The position numbers and the translations under genes were made by a program. The notes under the pieces were generated by a model. That model saw only the letters and a list, made by a program, of their open reading frames with translations, made no database searches and was not told the DNA's origin. Positions 63,869-64,000 of a stretch of 64,000 nt of DNA are shown piece after piece. The first letter of the stretch is position 1; each line of letters starts with the position of its first letter. The DNA comes from an uncultured Rickettsiales bacterium. Its GTDB lineage: Bacteria; Pseudomonadota; Alphaproteobacteria; Rs-D84. The stretch covers positions 13,653-77,652 of the forward strand of contig URSJ01000005.1 of assembly GCA_900550495.1 (NCBI GenBank), given 5' to 3'.

Positions 63869-64000
63869 AAGCAGAGTGCAATGAATGTGTCCGCCGGTGG
63901 CGGACTTTTTTCATACGCGTCATTCTGGGGCCTGTCCGGGGGCGCAAAAACTACAAAAAATCGTGCCGAATAAAAGGGTCTGAATCCCGCAGGAATCCGG
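63869..64000. repeat. Second copy of the dispersed intergenic element (cut by window edge)
   Basis: Starts like the element at 783 (GCAGAGTGCAATGAATG), includes a strong hairpin GTCCGCC-GGT-GGCGGAC with TTTTTT (63888-63914), and ends in CATTCTGGGG and GGAATCCGG blocks resembling alphaproteobacterial palindromic repeats. Cut by the window edge. Confidence 0.35.

Overview
The window looks like the chromosome of an uncultured, probably anaerobic and host-associated alphaproteobacterium. That is an inference from gene content, not a database result: a Gram-negative envelope (LptB/LptC-like genes, BamE-like lipoprotein, several C-terminal-Phe beta-barrels, OmpA-family lipoprotein), a CarD-type regulator, a pyruvate:ferredoxin oxidoreductase instead of pyruvate dehydrogenase, and a type II-C CRISPR-Cas9 locus. 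The housekeeping backbone is compact and moderately GC-balanced. The stretch from about 50.2 to 60.1 kb is clearly more AT-rich and looks imported.

Layout. 1-6.9 kb: start of an MsbA-like ABC exporter, tRNA-Ala and rpsU, DUF805 protein, polA, a beta-barrel, pth, and a secreted Cys-rich protein. 6.9-15.7 kb: three tandem lipoprotein paralogues inside a 1,446-bp duplication that also copied a 43-codon ORF, a very large secreted Arg/Thr-rich Cys-motif protein, tRNA-Leu with an AAG anticodon, and three exported proteins. 15.7-26.5 kb: a PBP1C / alpha-2-macroglobulin pair, a serine recombinase with an upstream start-stop codon pair, and an exported subtilase. 26.6-44 kb: rpsB-tsf, tyrS-envC-like, a Fic/Doc-like protein (catalytic His replaced) coupled to an APH-type kinase, ctp protease, a ClpP-like protein lacking its catalytic Ser, nifJ, bamE-like, carD, lptC-lptB, and an OmpA lipoprotein.

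44-50.2 kb: small exported ORFs, then a complete type II-C CRISPR locus. A tracrRNA with its own promoter and terminator diverges from cas9. cas1-cas2 converge on cas9, and an 8-repeat array ends in a terminator beside cas1. Each repeat carries a -35-like and a perfect -10 element on the crRNA strand, so the array may use repeat-embedded promoters. Beyond the eighth repeat a complete thyX gene sits where a spacer should be, followed by a ninth repeat that interrupts a thymidylate-kinase-like gene.

51-60.2 kb: remnants of a mobile element (frameshifted serine recombinase tail, unknown proteins), then an integrated element of about 6.6 kb. It is bounded by 18-bp copies of the 3' end of tRNA-Pro, with a tyrosine integrase next to the tRNA. 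It carries a HUH-motif Rep-like protein behind a 9-bp inverted repeat, an Abi-like HEPN protein facing a promoter- and terminator-bounded structured small RNA (candidate AbiF/ncRNA defence module), and a lipoprotein behind a long leader with mutually exclusive hairpins over its ribosome binding site. 60.2-64 kb: a second Cys-motif secreted protein, a decayed gene, an overlapping spanin-like pair, rho and ssb.
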